The notes: generated from the sequence alone by a model not told the origin. A DNA stretch of 15,864 nucleotides from Solirubrobacteraceae bacterium (GCA_024710825.1 JANJUA010000419.1:1-15864); one strand, 5' to 3'; counted from the stretch's first letter, positions 1 to 7,666 are shown. A program made the numbers and translations.

Positions 1-399
1 GCCCAGCTCGCTCAGTGGCTGGCGCGCGCGACGCCGGCGACGCCGGCGCGCCTGCGCGAGACCGAGGCGGTGGGACGCGAGATCGGCCGCGAGCTCGCCC
101 CGCGCGACGCCACGGGCGCCCCGCGGGAGACGCTGCACGCCACGCTCGTCGCGCTCGGCTTCCAGCCGCACGAGTCGGAGGGCGCGCCGGGGACGGTCGG
201 CTACTGCCTGGGCAACTGCCCGTACCGCGAGGCGGTGCGCGCGAACCAGTCGGTGGTCTGCACGCTGCATCGCGGCATCACGCGCGGCCTGCTCGACGTC
301 GTGGATCCCGAGGCGACGCTCGACGAGTTCGTGCCCCAGGACCCGGACGCCGCCGGCTGCCTGATCCAGATCAGCCGCGCCGGTAGTACGCCTCGTTGA
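1..399 (+). CDS. SufR-like cysteine-cluster transcriptional regulator, C-terminal part (partial)
   Basis: The reading frame is open from the first base of the window, so the gene starts outside; 132 residues are visible, ending in TGA at 397-399. The N-terminal winged-helix DNA-binding domain expected for this family is not in the window. What remains is the C-terminal ligand domain, with four cysteines: YC and NCP three residues apart, VVC fifteen residues after the second, and a final GC near the end. A NCP(Y/F), VC, GC cysteine series after a helical linker is characteristic of ArsR/DeoR-like regulators related to SufR, where the cysteines hold an Fe-S cluster or metal. Cluster binding here is inferred. 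The last 29 bases overlap the 3' end of the opposite-strand ferredoxin gene, so the two genes converge. Exact family assignment is moderate because the helix-turn-helix is missing. Confidence 0.6.
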   Translation, partial: AQLAQWLARATPATPARLRETEAVGREIGRELAPRDATGAPRETLHATLVALGFQPHESEGAPGTVGYCLGNCPYREAVRANQSVVCTLHRGITRGLLDVVDPEATLDEFVPQDPDAAGCLIQISRAGSTPR

Positions 400-634
400 T
401 CCCGATGTACTGCTGCCACTCCGGCGGGACCATGTCCTCCGGGGTGATGGCGTCGACGGGGCAGGCCTCGACGCACGCGTCGCAGTCGATGCACTCGGTC
501 GGATCGATGTAGAGCTGGGCGTGCTCCTCGAAGTCGGGCTCGTCGGGCGTGGGGTGGATGCAGTCGACGGGGCACACCTCGACGCACGAGGTGTCCTTGG
601 TGCCGATGCACGGCTCGTTGATGACGTACGCCAT
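371..634 (-). CDS. fdxA: 7Fe ferredoxin ([3Fe-4S] + [4Fe-4S]), FdxA type
   Basis: This is a soluble low-potential electron carrier of 87 residues. The N-terminal cluster motif is C9-x7-C17-x3-C21-P, followed by C25. The second motif is C48-x2-C51-x2-C54-x3-C58-P. This cysteine pattern and the start MAYVINEPC match the seven-iron ferredoxins of actinobacteria (FdxA). Between the motifs is an acidic stretch (residues 28-40) longer than in mycobacterial FdxA, and the C-terminal tail is short. The ATG at 632-634 was chosen over a longer in-frame GTG/ATG-type extension because CCGGAGG lies 5 nt before it and homology begins exactly there. The 3' end overlaps the converging SufR-like gene by 29 bp. 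The 5' end faces the hydrolase-cyclase gene across a 130-bp gap. A TATTTT hexamer at 670-675 (minus strand) is a possible -10, with no clear -35. The electron partner is not in the window. Confidence 0.92.
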   Translation of the reverse strand: MAYVINEPCIGTKDTSCVEVCPVDCIHPTPDEPDFEEHAQLYIDPTECIDCDACVEACPVDAITPEDMVPPEWQQYIGINEAYYRRG

Positions 635-752
635 GGGAACCTCCGGAGACTTTCTACATTGCGACTGGGAAAATAGCAGCTGGGGCGACCCGGCCCGTAC
701 CATCGCAGCCCGCGATCGCCGGAAGATCCCGCACGAGCCCCATCCGGCCGCG

Positions 753-758
753 TATCGT
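753..758 (+). promoter_or_regulatory. Putative -10 of a leaderless promoter (hydrolase-cyclase gene)
   Basis: TATCGT is followed by exactly 6 nt and then the ATG at 765. No Shine-Dalgarno sequence precedes that ATG. This spacing puts the expected transcription start at or next to the A of the start codon, as in leaderless actinobacterial mRNAs. No convincing -35 is visible 17-18 bp upstream. Confidence 0.45.
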
Positions 759-764
759 GGGCCG

Positions 765-2090
765 ATGGCCCCCTCGGTGCACTACGTCACCAGCGCGGGC
801 GCCTCGATCGCCTGGTCGAGCGTCGGGGCCGGCCCGCCGACGCTGGCGTTCGTCCCCGGCTTCGCCAGCCACCAGGACCTCTACTGGGACGAGCCGGCGG
901 TCGCCTCGTTCTTCGACCGCCTGGCGTCGTTCGCGCGGCTCGTGATGTGGGACAAGCGCGAGCAGGGCCTCTCGGACCGCACGGGCCAGCCGCCGACGCT
1001 CGAGCAGAGCATGGACGACCTCGTGGCGGTGCTCGACGCCGCCGGCGCCGAGCGGGTCACGCTGTTCGGCGTCTCCGAGGGCGGCCCCATGGCGGTGCTC
1101 TTCGCCGCCACGCACCCCGACCGGGTGGACGGGCTGATCCTCTACGGCAGCTACGCCCGGCTCGTGGCGACGCCGGACTTCCCGACCGGCCTCGCCGAGG
1201 AGGCCTTCGACCGCTTCGCCCAGGAGGTCTTCGAGCACTGGGGCGAGCCCGTGGCGCTGCGCTGGTTCGCGCCGTCCCTCAGCGACGACGAGGCCTTCGG
1301 CGCATGGTGGGGCCGCTTCCTGCGGGCCGGCGCCAGCCCTCGCGGCGCCCTCGCCCTGCTCGGCCTCTACCGCCGCCTGGACGTCCGCCGCGTCCTGCCC
1401 GCGATCCACGCGCCGACGCTCGTGCTGCATCGGACCGACGACCGGATGATCGACGTCGGCCAGGCGCGCTACCTCGCCGAGGAGATCGAAGGGGCGCAGC
1501 TGGTCGAGCTTCCCGGCGCCGACCACCTTCCGTTCGCCGGCGACACCGACGCCCTGGTCGACGAGGTCGAGGCGTTCCTGACCGGCAGCCGGCCGAGCCG
1601 GAGGCCCGACCGCGTGCTGGCCACCGTGCTCTTCGAGGACATCGTCGACTCGACCCGCCGCGCGGCGGCGCTCGGCGACCGGCGCTGGCATGCGCTGCTC
1701 TCCACGCACGACCGCGTGGTCGCCGAGACGGTGAGCCGCCACGGCGGCGCCGTCGTGAAGTCGCTCGGGGATGGGGTCCTGGCGATCTTCGACGGCCCGG
1801 CGCGGGCGATCCGCGGCGCGCTGGCGATCCGGGAGGAGGCGCGTCGGCTCGGACTCGACGTGCGCGCCGGCCTGCACACCGGCGAGCTCGAGCGCGACGG
1901 CGGCGACGTGTCGGGGATCGCGGTCCACATCGGCGCGCGGGTCGCGGCCGCCTCCGCCCCCGGCGAGGTGCTGGTCTCCCGCACGGTCACCGACCTCGTC
2001 GCGGGCTCCGGCGTGACGTTCGAGGACCGCGGTGAGCACGACCTCAAGGGCGTGCCGGGGGCGTGGCGGCTGTACGCGGTCACGGCCTAG
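765..2090 (+). CDS. Alpha/beta hydrolase - class III adenylate cyclase fusion (Rv1900c-like)
   Basis: A 441-residue two-domain protein with no signal peptide or membrane segment, so probably cytosolic. Residues 1-275 form an alpha/beta hydrolase: oxyanion region PGF near 31, nucleophile elbow G-V-S104-E-G, acid D225 or D226 in HRTDD, and H254 in GADH. Residues 285-440 form a class III nucleotide cyclase. The metal aspartates are D292 (FEDIV) and D336 (KSLGD). The adenine-selecting pair is K332 and D381, the transition-state arginine is R392, and H388 replaces the usual Asn in VNxAAR. The catalytic set therefore looks complete and predicts an ATP-to-cAMP enzyme working as a dimer. M. tuberculosis Rv1900c has the same domain order. 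The hydrolase substrate is unknown. The ATG at 765 was preferred over an in-frame start further upstream because homology begins there and that extension runs antisense through fdxA. Confidence 0.88.
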   Translation: MAPSVHYVTSAGASIAWSSVGAGPPTLAFVPGFASHQDLYWDEPAVASFFDRLASFARLVMWDKREQGLSDRTGQPPTLEQSMDDLVAVLDAAGAERVTLFGVSEGGPMAVLFAATHPDRVDGLILYGSYARLVATPDFPTGLAEEAFDRFAQEVFEHWGEPVALRWFAPSLSDDEAFGAWWGRFLRAGASPRGALALLGLYRRLDVRRVLPAIHAPTLVLHRTDDRMIDVGQARYLAEEIEGAQLVELPGADHLPFAGDTDALVDEVEAFLTGSRPSRRPDRVLATVLFEDIVDSTRRAAALGDRRWHALLSTHDRVVAETVSRHGGAVVKSLGDGVLAIFDGPARAIRGALAIREEARRLGLDVRAGLHTGELERDGGDVSGIAVHIGARVAAASAPGEVLVSRTVTDLVAGSGVTFEDRGEHDLKGVPGAWRLYAVTA

Positions 2091-2128
2091 ATGTTATTTT
2101 CACACCCCAACTAGGTAAACCCAGCACC

Positions 2129-2134
2129 AAGGAG
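2129..2134 (+). promoter_or_regulatory. Shine-Dalgarno sequence of the RIC gene
   Basis: AAGGAG lies 7 nt before the ATG at 2142 and fixes that start. The 51-bp gap between the cyclase stop and this ATG (2091-2141) is clearly AT-richer than the genes around it. It is therefore a plausible site for a promoter or operator, but I see no clean dyad or -35/-10 pair in it. Confidence 0.75.
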
Positions 2135-2141
2135 CCCGGGC

Positions 2142-2855
2142 ATGAAGGCCATCGACCCAACCATCAGCCTCGCCGAGCTCGTCGTCGCGGAGCCCCGCCG
2201 AGCGCGGCTGTTCGACCAGCTTCGCCTGGACTACTGCTGCAACGGCCAGCGCAGCCTCGAGGAGGCGTGCGGGCAGCGCGGGCTCCACGCCGCGACCGTC
2301 GTCGAGCTGCTCACCGTCCTCGATCGCGAGCCGGCGCTCGTAGCCGATGAGCCGCACGACGTGGCCGACGTGTCCATCTCCGAGCTCTGCGAGCACATCG
2401 TCACCGCCCACCACGACCGGATGCGCGCGACGCTGCCGGAGATCTCCGAGCTGGTCGCCACGGTGGTCCGCGTGCATCAGGTGCAGCGCCCGGAGCTGCA
2501 GGACCTGCGCCGCCTGTTCGAGGGGATGCGCGAAGAGCTCGAGTCGCACATGACGGTGGAGGAGGAGACGCTGTTCCCCATCTGCCGCGCGATCGAGGCC
2601 GGCGACGCCGACGACGTCGACGAAGGCCTCATCGTCGCCCACGAGACCGAGCACGAGAGCGTCGGCGAGGCCCTGGTGGCGCTGCGCGAGGTCTCCGGCG
2701 GCTACGAGTCCAAGCGCGCGCTCTGCGGGACGCACCGCAGGATGCTCGAGAACCTGCGGGACCTGGAGCTCGACCTGCACCAGCACGTCCACGAGGAGAA
2801 CAACATCCTGTTCCCGCGGGTCCGGGCGCTCGCCGGCGCTCAGACCGCCAGATAG
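2142..2855 (+). CDS. ric: Iron-sulfur cluster repair di-iron protein, RIC/YtfE/ScdA family
   Basis: A 237-residue cytosolic protein. Residues 1-60 form the ScdA N-terminal domain with the signature D30-Y-C32-C33-N-G. Residues 80-230 form a hemerythrin-like four-helix bundle rich in the expected iron ligands: H85/H90, H112, H136 with E140 in ESHMTVEEETLFP, the AHETEHES stretch around 167-171, and H213-H217 with E218/E219 in HVHEENNILFP. The two LFP-ended motifs are the two halves of the bundle. Family members use a di-iron centre to help restore Fe-S clusters damaged by nitric oxide or oxidants. The gene ends 16 bp inside the converging response regulator gene. It starts 51 bp after the cyclase gene on the same strand, so co-transcription is possible, but its own AT-rich upstream gap argues for a separate promoter. 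NO or oxidant control is inferred from the family, not from a recognised operator. Confidence 0.9.
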   Translation: MKAIDPTISLAELVVAEPRRARLFDQLRLDYCCNGQRSLEEACGQRGLHAATVVELLTVLDREPALVADEPHDVADVSISELCEHIVTAHHDRMRATLPEISELVATVVRVHQVQRPELQDLRRLFEGMREELESHMTVEEETLFPICRAIEAGDADDVDEGLIVAHETEHESVGEALVALREVSGGYESKRALCGTHRRMLENLRDLELDLHQHVHEENNILFPRVRALAGAQTAR

Positions 2856-3487
2856 CGGACGACCGCGAGCACCCGACGATGGTCGTCTCCGCTGACGGGC
2901 AGCTCGAGCTCGTCGTAGATGTGCGACGCGTGCTTGACGACCGCCTTCTCGGAGATCGTGAGCCGCTCGGCGATCGCGGCGTTGCTGCGCCCCTCCGCCA
3001 TCAGCCCGAGCACCTCGAGCTGGCGGGGGGTCAGGCGGTGCAGGGGGTCGTCGTCACGGCGCGCGCGGCGCAGCAGCGTCGACACCACCTCCGGGTCGAG
3101 CACGGTGCCGCCGGCGCAGATGCGGCGCACGTCGGCGACGAACGCCTCCACGTTGGCGACGCGCTGCTTGAGCAGGTAGCCGATGCCCGCCGACCGCTGC
3201 TCGAGCAGCTCGGACGCGTAGCGGCGCTGGAGGTGCTGTGAGAGGACGAGGACCGCGATGTCGGGACGTGCGGCGCGAACCTCCAGCGCCGCACGCAGAC
3301 CCTCGTCCGTGTGGCTGGGCGGCATGCGGATGTCGGTCACGAGGAGGTCGGGCGCGTGGGCGAGCGCCTTGCGCACGAGGTCGTCGCCGTCCTCGGCCGC
3401 GCCGACGATCTCGAAGCCGGCCTGCTCGAGCACGAGCGTCAGGCCGCCGCGCATGAGCGCCTCGTCCTCGCCGATCACGACGCGCAC
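2840..3487 (-). CDS. NarL/LuxR-type response regulator
   Basis: A 215-residue two-domain regulator. The receiver domain (1-120) has acidic pocket residues E7/D8, phosphoacceptor D52 in TDIRMP, S83 at the switch position and K107 in YLLK. The LuxR-type helix-turn-helix is at about 148-205, with LTPRQLEVLGLMAEG and AERLTISEKAVVKH. The start codon is GTG (3485-3487). The coding sequence begins 13 bp inside the 3' end of the sensor kinase gene, so the two are translationally coupled and almost certainly a cognate pair. The 3' end overlaps the converging RIC gene by 16 bp, so neither gene has room for a conventional terminator and antisense read-through is likely. All residues needed for phosphotransfer are present. 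Target genes are unknown; the small divergent gene at 5405 is the nearest candidate. Confidence 0.92.
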   Translation of the reverse strand: MRVVIGEDEALMRGGLTLVLEQAGFEIVGAAEDGDDLVRKALAHAPDLLVTDIRMPPSHTDEGLRAALEVRAARPDIAVLVLSQHLQRRYASELLEQRSAGIGYLLKQRVANVEAFVADVRRICAGGTVLDPEVVSTLLRRARRDDDPLHRLTPRQLEVLGLMAEGRSNAAIAERLTISEKAVVKHASHIYDELELPVSGDDHRRVLAVVRYLAV

Positions 3488-5235
3488 GGCAGCTCCGCGA
3501 CGATGCGGGTCCCGCCTCCCGGCGGGCTCGTGACCGTCAGGCGCCCGCCGAGGACGTCGATGCGGTCGGCCATCCCGCGCATCCCGGTGCCGGCGCCGGC
3601 CGCGGCGCCCCCGACGCCGTCGTCGCTGACCTCGATGCGCAGATGGCCGTCGGGCCGCGCCAGGTGGATCCGCAGCTCATGCGCCTGGGCGTGCTTGACC
3701 GCGTTCGCGAGCGCTTCGGCGACGACGAAGTAGCCGGCCAGCTCGATGGCCGGCGGCAGCTTGGCGCCCGCGTGACTGACGGCGCGGTCGACGTCGACCT
3801 CGGTGGGGAGCGGCATTCGGTCGGCGAGGTCCTCGGTGGCGGCCGACAGCCCGCGCTCGATGAGCGCCGCGGGCATCACGCCCTGCACCAGCGTGCGCAG
3901 CTCGTCGACGACCGCCTCGATCCCGGTGCGCAGCCCGGTCGCCCTGGCGCGCGCCGCGTCGGGAAGCTCGCGGTCGGTCGCGAGCCCGTTCGCCCCGATC
4001 GCGAGCACCACGAGCCGCGCCTGGAGCCCGTCGTGTAGGTCGCGTGCGATGCGGCGGCGCTCGTCGTCGGCCGCCTCGACGACCCGGGCGGCGGAGCGGC
4101 GGACCTGGTCGCGGCTGGCGATCAGCTCGACGGTGAGCCGCTCGTGGTCGAGCGCGACGGCCGTCATGCGCGCCGCGGCCTCGACGAGCGAGCGGTCGGC
4201 GATGAGGGTCGCGTCGTAGGCGATCGCGCCGATGCGGCGTCCGTCGCGGCGGATCTCGACGACCGGGCGTTCGACGTCGCCGGACGGCAGCGTCACCGGA
4301 GCGCCCGCGAAGTCGACGTAGCCGCCGGCCTCCGGCACCCAGAGCACGAGCTCGAGCGAGCGGTCGCCGAGCGTCTCGGCGAGAGCCGCGGATAGGGTCG
4401 GCCGCCCGCCCTCGTCCGCGCCGAGCCAGGCGCCGAGCTCCTCGACGTCGCGCATGCGGGCGAACCCGCCGCGCAGCACGCCGGCCGCGAACGCGAGCGG
4501 CACGCCGGCCATCAGCGCGAGCTGCACGACGACGCGCTCCTCCTGGTAGCCCGTGAGCACGCGGTCGGCGAGCTGCGCGGCGAGCACGACGAACACGACC
4601 GCGACGATGCCGTACGCGGCGAGCGGCCCGAGGACGCGACGCTGCGCGGGCGAGGCCGCGCGCAGCCGCCGGTGGAGCAGCACGCTGGTCGCCACCATGA
4701 CGAGCGTGCCCGCGACGTCCTGCACCCAGTGCCCGGCCTCCGCGAGGCCGGGGCTGTCGGCCACCATCAGAGGCTCGCCCGGGAGCCCGGACGGCGCGAA
4801 GAGGTAGAGCGGCGCCTGCAGGACGAGCGTGACGAAGTAGGCGGCGGCGACGGTGGCGCGGCTGAAGCGGCCCCGCAGCCGCCCCGACGGAAAGCCGTGG
4901 AGGAGGTGCACGACGACCGCGAGCGGGAGCGTCGCGCAGACGACGCCCACGACGACCAGCGCGGGCGGCTCGACGTTGCCCAGCGACGCCACCAGCCAGG
5001 CCAGCGCGCCGGCCACCAGGAGCCCGCCGGTGCGGTTGTGCGGCCGGCGCAGGCCGGCCAGCACGCCGGCCGCGAGGTACGCGCAGGCGACGGCGGGGAA
5101 CAGGACGACGATCCACGTCGGCTCGCCCGGCCCGTCGACCAGCAGCACGACCTCGACTCCCGCGAGCAGCGCGATGGCGGCGCCCGCCTGCGCGAGCGAG
5201 CGCGCGTTGGTCGAGCGCGGCGTGCCGAGGCGCAT
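3475..5235 (-). CDS. Membrane sensor histidine kinase, NarL-type (HisKA_3)
   Basis: A 586-residue kinase. About seven or eight hydrophobic segments lie between residues 13 and 255 (for example 15-33, 42-61, 71-87, 91-113, 127-147, 174-187, 205-222, 236-254), giving a multi-pass membrane sensor with no large extracytoplasmic domain. A GAF-like linker region follows (265-370). The dimerisation/phosphoacceptor motif ERRRIARDLHDG has H401. The ATPase domain has N511 in EALANAVKHA, D538/D539 in SDDGVGG, and a glycine-rich GTGMRG lid, all intact. The signal sensed is unknown. The ATG at 5233-5235 was chosen because the longer open frame upstream would run antisense through the small gene at 5405 and reads as low-complexity sequence; the Shine-Dalgarno sequence before this ATG is weak, so the start is moderately certain. 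The gene is followed by its response regulator with a 13-bp overlap. Confidence 0.9.
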   Translation of the reverse strand: MRLGTPRSTNARSLAQAGAAIALLAGVEVVLLVDGPGEPTWIVVLFPAVACAYLAAGVLAGLRRPHNRTGGLLVAGALAWLVASLGNVEPPALVVVGVVCATLPLAVVVHLLHGFPSGRLRGRFSRATVAAAYFVTLVLQAPLYLFAPSGLPGEPLMVADSPGLAEAGHWVQDVAGTLVMVATSVLLHRRLRAASPAQRRVLGPLAAYGIVAVVFVVLAAQLADRVLTGYQEERVVVQLALMAGVPLAFAAGVLRGGFARMRDVEELGAWLGADEGGRPTLSAALAETLGDRSLELVLWVPEAGGYVDFAGAPVTLPSGDVERPVVEIRRDGRRIGAIAYDATLIADRSLVEAAARMTAVALDHERLTVELIASRDQVRRSAARVVEAADDERRRIARDLHDGLQARLVVLAIGANGLATDRELPDAARARATGLRTGIEAVVDELRTLVQGVMPAALIERGLSAATEDLADRMPLPTEVDVDRAVSHAGAKLPPAIELAGYFVVAEALANAVKHAQAHELRIHLARPDGHLRIEVSDDGVGGAAAGAGTGMRGMADRIDVLGGRLTVTSPPGGGTRIVAELPCAS

Positions 5236-5404
5236 GCCGAGGTTCAGTCCCGGGTCGACGGCGTGGATGGCATGAGCTTCGCGGAAGTCTCCCGCATCGG
5301 CACGGGACCGACGTGGCGTCGCCGCGGGGGTGAGGGGGATCCAGGTCCCCTCCGACGGCGCGCAACACTGTGCTCTCGCGCAACCGTCCGAGGAGGCATT
5401 CCGC
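5236..5404. promoter_or_regulatory. Divergent promoter region between sensor kinase and small repeat protein
   Basis: This 169-bp gap must hold the promoters of both the kinase (minus) and the small gene (plus). The only dyad I see is a 6-bp inverted repeat, GAGGGG (5332-5337) and CCCCTC (5347-5352), with a 9-nt spacer. It could be an operator but is short enough to be chance at this base composition. I found no convincing -35/-10 pair on either strand. Confidence 0.3.
5391..5396 (+). promoter_or_regulatory. Shine-Dalgarno sequence of the small repeat protein gene
   Basis: A perfect AGGAGG sits 8 nt before the ATG at 5405. It decides that start over an in-frame upstream start at 5330 and is strong support that this small gene is real. 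Confidence 0.8.
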
Positions 5405-5722
5405 ATGGCTCGACGCAGCATCTCCGTCCGTCGTCTCGTGACCGGCATGCAGGCGACCGCGGCCAGCGCCGTGGGCGCGAAGGCCGTCGGCGTCCGGGTG
5501 AGCGGCCCGTCCGCCTGGGGCCCCGTCGCCGTGGCGGTGTCCGCGATCGGAGCGGTGGCGCTCGGGCGCATCGCCATCGGCAAGGCGGTCGTCAAGTCGC
5601 TCCAGGCGCAGGAGATAGAGATCGGCAGGCTGAAGGTCGGCGAGCTCGAGGTGGGCGGCCGACCGTGGACGGCCCCGCCCGCCCCGCCGGCGCCCCCCGG
5701 CCCCGAGCGTCCCCAGCCCTAG
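5405..5722 (+). CDS. Small protein with strict five-residue glycine repeats (predicted beta-solenoid), function unknown
   Basis: A 105-residue protein that I cannot assign to a characterised function. From residue 24 to 84 there is an almost unbroken five-residue period. Gly is at 24, 29, 34, 39, 49, 54, 59, 74, 79 and 84, with A44, K64 and Q69 filling the missing steps, and mostly V/I/L/W just before each. The unit reads roughly x-[A/I/E]-x-[V/I/L]-G. Such regularity resembles pentapeptide-repeat or related beta-solenoid proteins and suggests about three coils, although the classic A(D/N)LxX consensus is not met. The first ten residues are basic (MARRSISVRR) and the tail (90-105) is proline-rich. 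The central part (41-63) is hydrophobic enough to be mistaken for a membrane helix. A perfect AGGAGG precedes the ATG. The gene is divergent from the sensor kinase, hinting at control by that two-component system. Confidence 0.8.
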   Translation: MARRSISVRRLVTGMQATAASAVGAKAVGVRVSGPSAWGPVAVAVSAIGAVALGRIAIGKAVVKSLQAQEIEIGRLKVGELEVGGRPWTAPPAPPAPPGPERPQP

Positions 5723-5756
5723 CGCGGCTCGGCGGAGGTCACGGAGGCGGCGCGCG

Positions 5757-7655
5757 TTAGCCGGGAAGCGCCGCCGCCGCGCCCGTCTCGGCGGCGGCGG
5801 CCGCGGCGCGCTCGACCGCGTCCACGTCGCGGACCGCGCCCGTGTCGGCCGAGGTCGCCATCGCCGCGTAGGCGCGCAGCGCGGGGGAGACGACCCGGTC
5901 GCGCGCCACGGGGGCGTAGCCGCCCGCGGACTCGAGGCGCTCGCGCCGGGAGGCCAGCTCGTCGTCGGAGACCTCGAGCGTCAGCCGGCGGTTGGGGATG
6001 TCGATCGAGATCGTGTCGCCGCTCTCGACGAGCGCGATCGCTCCGCCCGACGCCGCCTCGGGCGAGACGTGCCCGATCGACAGCCCGGAGGTGCCGCCCG
6101 AGAAGCGGCCGTCGGTGATCAGCGCGCACGCCTTGCCCAGGCCGCGGCCCTTGAGGTAGGAGGTGGGGTAGAGCATCTCCTGCATGCCGGGCCCGCCGCG
6201 CGGCCCCTCGTAGCGGATGACCACCACGTCGCCCTCCACGATGCGCCCGCCGAGGATGGCGTCCACCGCGTCCTCCTGGGACTCCACCACGACCGCCGGG
6301 CCGCTGAACGACAGGATCGACTCGTCGACCCCCGCCGTCTTCACGACGCTGCCGTCCACCGCCAGGTTGCCGTAGAGGATCGCCAGGCCACCGTCGGCCG
6401 AGTAGGCGTGCGCGACGTCGCGGATGCAGCCGTCGGCCGCATCGGTGTCCAGCGACTCCCAGCGCTCGGACTGCGAGAACGCGGTCGACGAGCGGCGGCA
6501 GCCCGGCGCGGCGTGGAAGACCTCGAGCGCCTCGGCGGACGCCTGCCCGCTGCGGACGTCCCACGGCAGCAGCCACTCGTCGACCGTCCGCGCGTGCACG
6601 GTCGTCACGTCCTCGTGCAGCAGGCCGCCGCGGCGGAGCTCGCCGAGGATCGCGGGGATGCCGCCCGCGCGGTGGACGTCCTCCATCAGGTATGTCCCGT
6701 TCGGGGCGACCTTGCAGATGCAGGGCACGCGACGCGACAGCTCGTCGATGTCGCGCATCGTGAAGTCGACCTCGGCCTCCCGGGCGGCGGCGAGGATGTG
6801 GAGCACGGTGTTCGTCGAGCCGCCCATCGCCACGTCGAGCGTCATCGCGTTCTCGAACGCCTCGCGCGTGACGATCGAGCGCGGCAGGATGGACTCGTCG
6901 TCGCCGTCGTAGTAGCGGTCGGCGATCTCGACGACCGTCCGCCCGGCGGCCTCGTAGAGCTCCTTGCGCGCGGTGTGCGTCGCCAGGATCGAGCCGTTGC
7001 CGGGCAGCGCCAGCCCGAGCGCCTCCGTGAGGCAGTTCATCGAGTTCGCCGTGAACATGCCCGAGCACGAGCCGCAGGTCGGGCAGGCCGCCTCCTCGAT
7101 GCGCGCGATGTCCTCGTCGGAGACCTCGTCGGCGACGGCGTCGGCGATCGCGCTGATGAGGTTCACCCGCTTGCGCACGGTGCCGTCGACCAGCACCGCG
7201 GTGCCGCCCTCCATCGGCCCGCCGGAGACGAACACCGTCGGGATGTTCAGGCGCAGGGCGGCGTTGAGCATCCCCGGCGTGATCTTGTCGCAGTTGGAGA
7301 TGCAGATCAGCGCGTCGGCGCAGTGCGCGTTGACCATGTACTCGACGCTGTCGGCGATCAGGTCGCGCGAGGGCAGCGAGTAGAGCATCCCGCCGTGGCC
7401 CATGGCGATGCCGTCGTCCACCGCGATCGTGTTGAACTCGCGGGGGATCCCGCCCGCGGCCTTGACGGCGTCCGCGACGATCTCGCCGACCGGCTTGAGG
7501 TGCGTGTGGCCGGGGACGAACTGCGTGTACGAGTTGGCCACCGCGACGATCGGCTTGCCGAAGTCCTCGCGCTCGACTCCGGCGGCTCGCAGCAGCGCGC
7601 GGGCGCCGGCCATGTTTCGGCCGTGGGTGACGGTGCGTGACCTGAGGGCGGGCAT
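5757..7655 (-). CDS. ilvD: Dihydroxyacid dehydratase (branched-chain amino acid biosynthesis)
   Basis: A 632-residue enzyme converting 2,3-dihydroxy-3-methylbutanoate (and the methylpentanoate homologue) to the 2-oxo acids of valine, leucine and isoleucine synthesis, plus pantothenate. Family signatures are all present: [10 protein letters not shown] (48-57), SNC122DKITPG, CPTCGSC197[20 protein letters not shown], and the C-terminal [19 protein letters not shown]. Length and motifs resemble the E. coli IlvD branch, whose Fe-S cluster is oxygen-labile; cluster type here is inferred from that resemblance. The C-terminal tail is alanine-rich and unremarkable. The ATG at 7653-7655 is 17 bp from the start of the divergent TetR gene and has no Shine-Dalgarno sequence. 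A TAGCGT hexamer 6 nt upstream suggests a leaderless transcript. The gene ends 34 bp from the converging small repeat gene. No other ilv or leu gene is in the window. Confidence 0.97.
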   Translation of the reverse strand: MPALRSRTVTHGRNMAGARALLRAAGVEREDFGKPIVAVANSYTQFVPGHTHLKPVGEIVADAVKAAGGIPREFNTIAVDDGIAMGHGGMLYSLPSRDLIADSVEYMVNAHCADALICISNCDKITPGMLNAALRLNIPTVFVSGGPMEGGTAVLVDGTVRKRVNLISAIADAVADEVSDEDIARIEEAACPTCGSCSGMFTANSMNCLTEALGLALPGNGSILATHTARKELYEAAGRTVVEIADRYYDGDDESILPRSIVTREAFENAMTLDVAMGGSTNTVLHILAAAREAEVDFTMRDIDELSRRVPCICKVAPNGTYLMEDVHRAGGIPAILGELRRGGLLHEDVTTVHARTVDEWLLPWDVRSGQASAEALEVFHAAPGCRRSSTAFSQSERWESLDTDAADGCIRDVAHAYSADGGLAILYGNLAVDGSVVKTAGVDESILSFSGPAVVVESQEDAVDAILGGRIVEGDVVVIRYEGPRGGPGMQEMLYPTSYLKGRGLGKACALITDGRFSGGTSGLSIGHVSPEAASGGAIALVESGDTISIDIPNRRLTLEVSDDELASRRERLESAGGYAPVARDRVVSPALRAYAAMATSADTGAVRDVDAVERAAAAAAETGAAAALPG

Positions 7656-7666
7656 GCGGGTACGCT
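7637..7666 (+). promoter_or_regulatory. Putative leaderless promoter of the TetR gene
   Basis: A -35-like GTGACC (7637-7642, four of six match TTGACA) is followed after 18 bp by TACGCT (7661-7666, a TANNNT -10). Then come 6 nt and the ATG at 7673. The expected start of transcription is at the start codon itself. The -35 lies inside the ilvD coding region and the -10 overlaps the ilvD -10 on the other strand. Confidence 0.55.

Noticed and set aside
549..764. N-terminal extension of the hydrolase-cyclase gene to an upstream ATG
   Set aside because: It would overlap fdxA antisense and has no homology-like character; the hydrolase fold starts right after ATG 765, which also has a -10-like hexamer 6 nt before it.
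654..2039. Long minus-strand open frame opposite the hydrolase-cyclase gene
   Set aside because: Low-complexity antisense translation; the plus-strand protein carries complete catalytic motifs over the same span.
2111..2129. IdeR/DtxR-like iron box in the gap before ric
   Set aside because: The left half-site (CTAGGTAAA) is a partial match but the right half fits poorly, so there is no real dyad.
5236..5595. 120-residue N-terminal extension of the sensor kinase
   Set aside because: It runs antisense through a small gene with a perfect Shine-Dalgarno sequence and is compositionally biased; the first membrane segment begins soon after ATG 5235.
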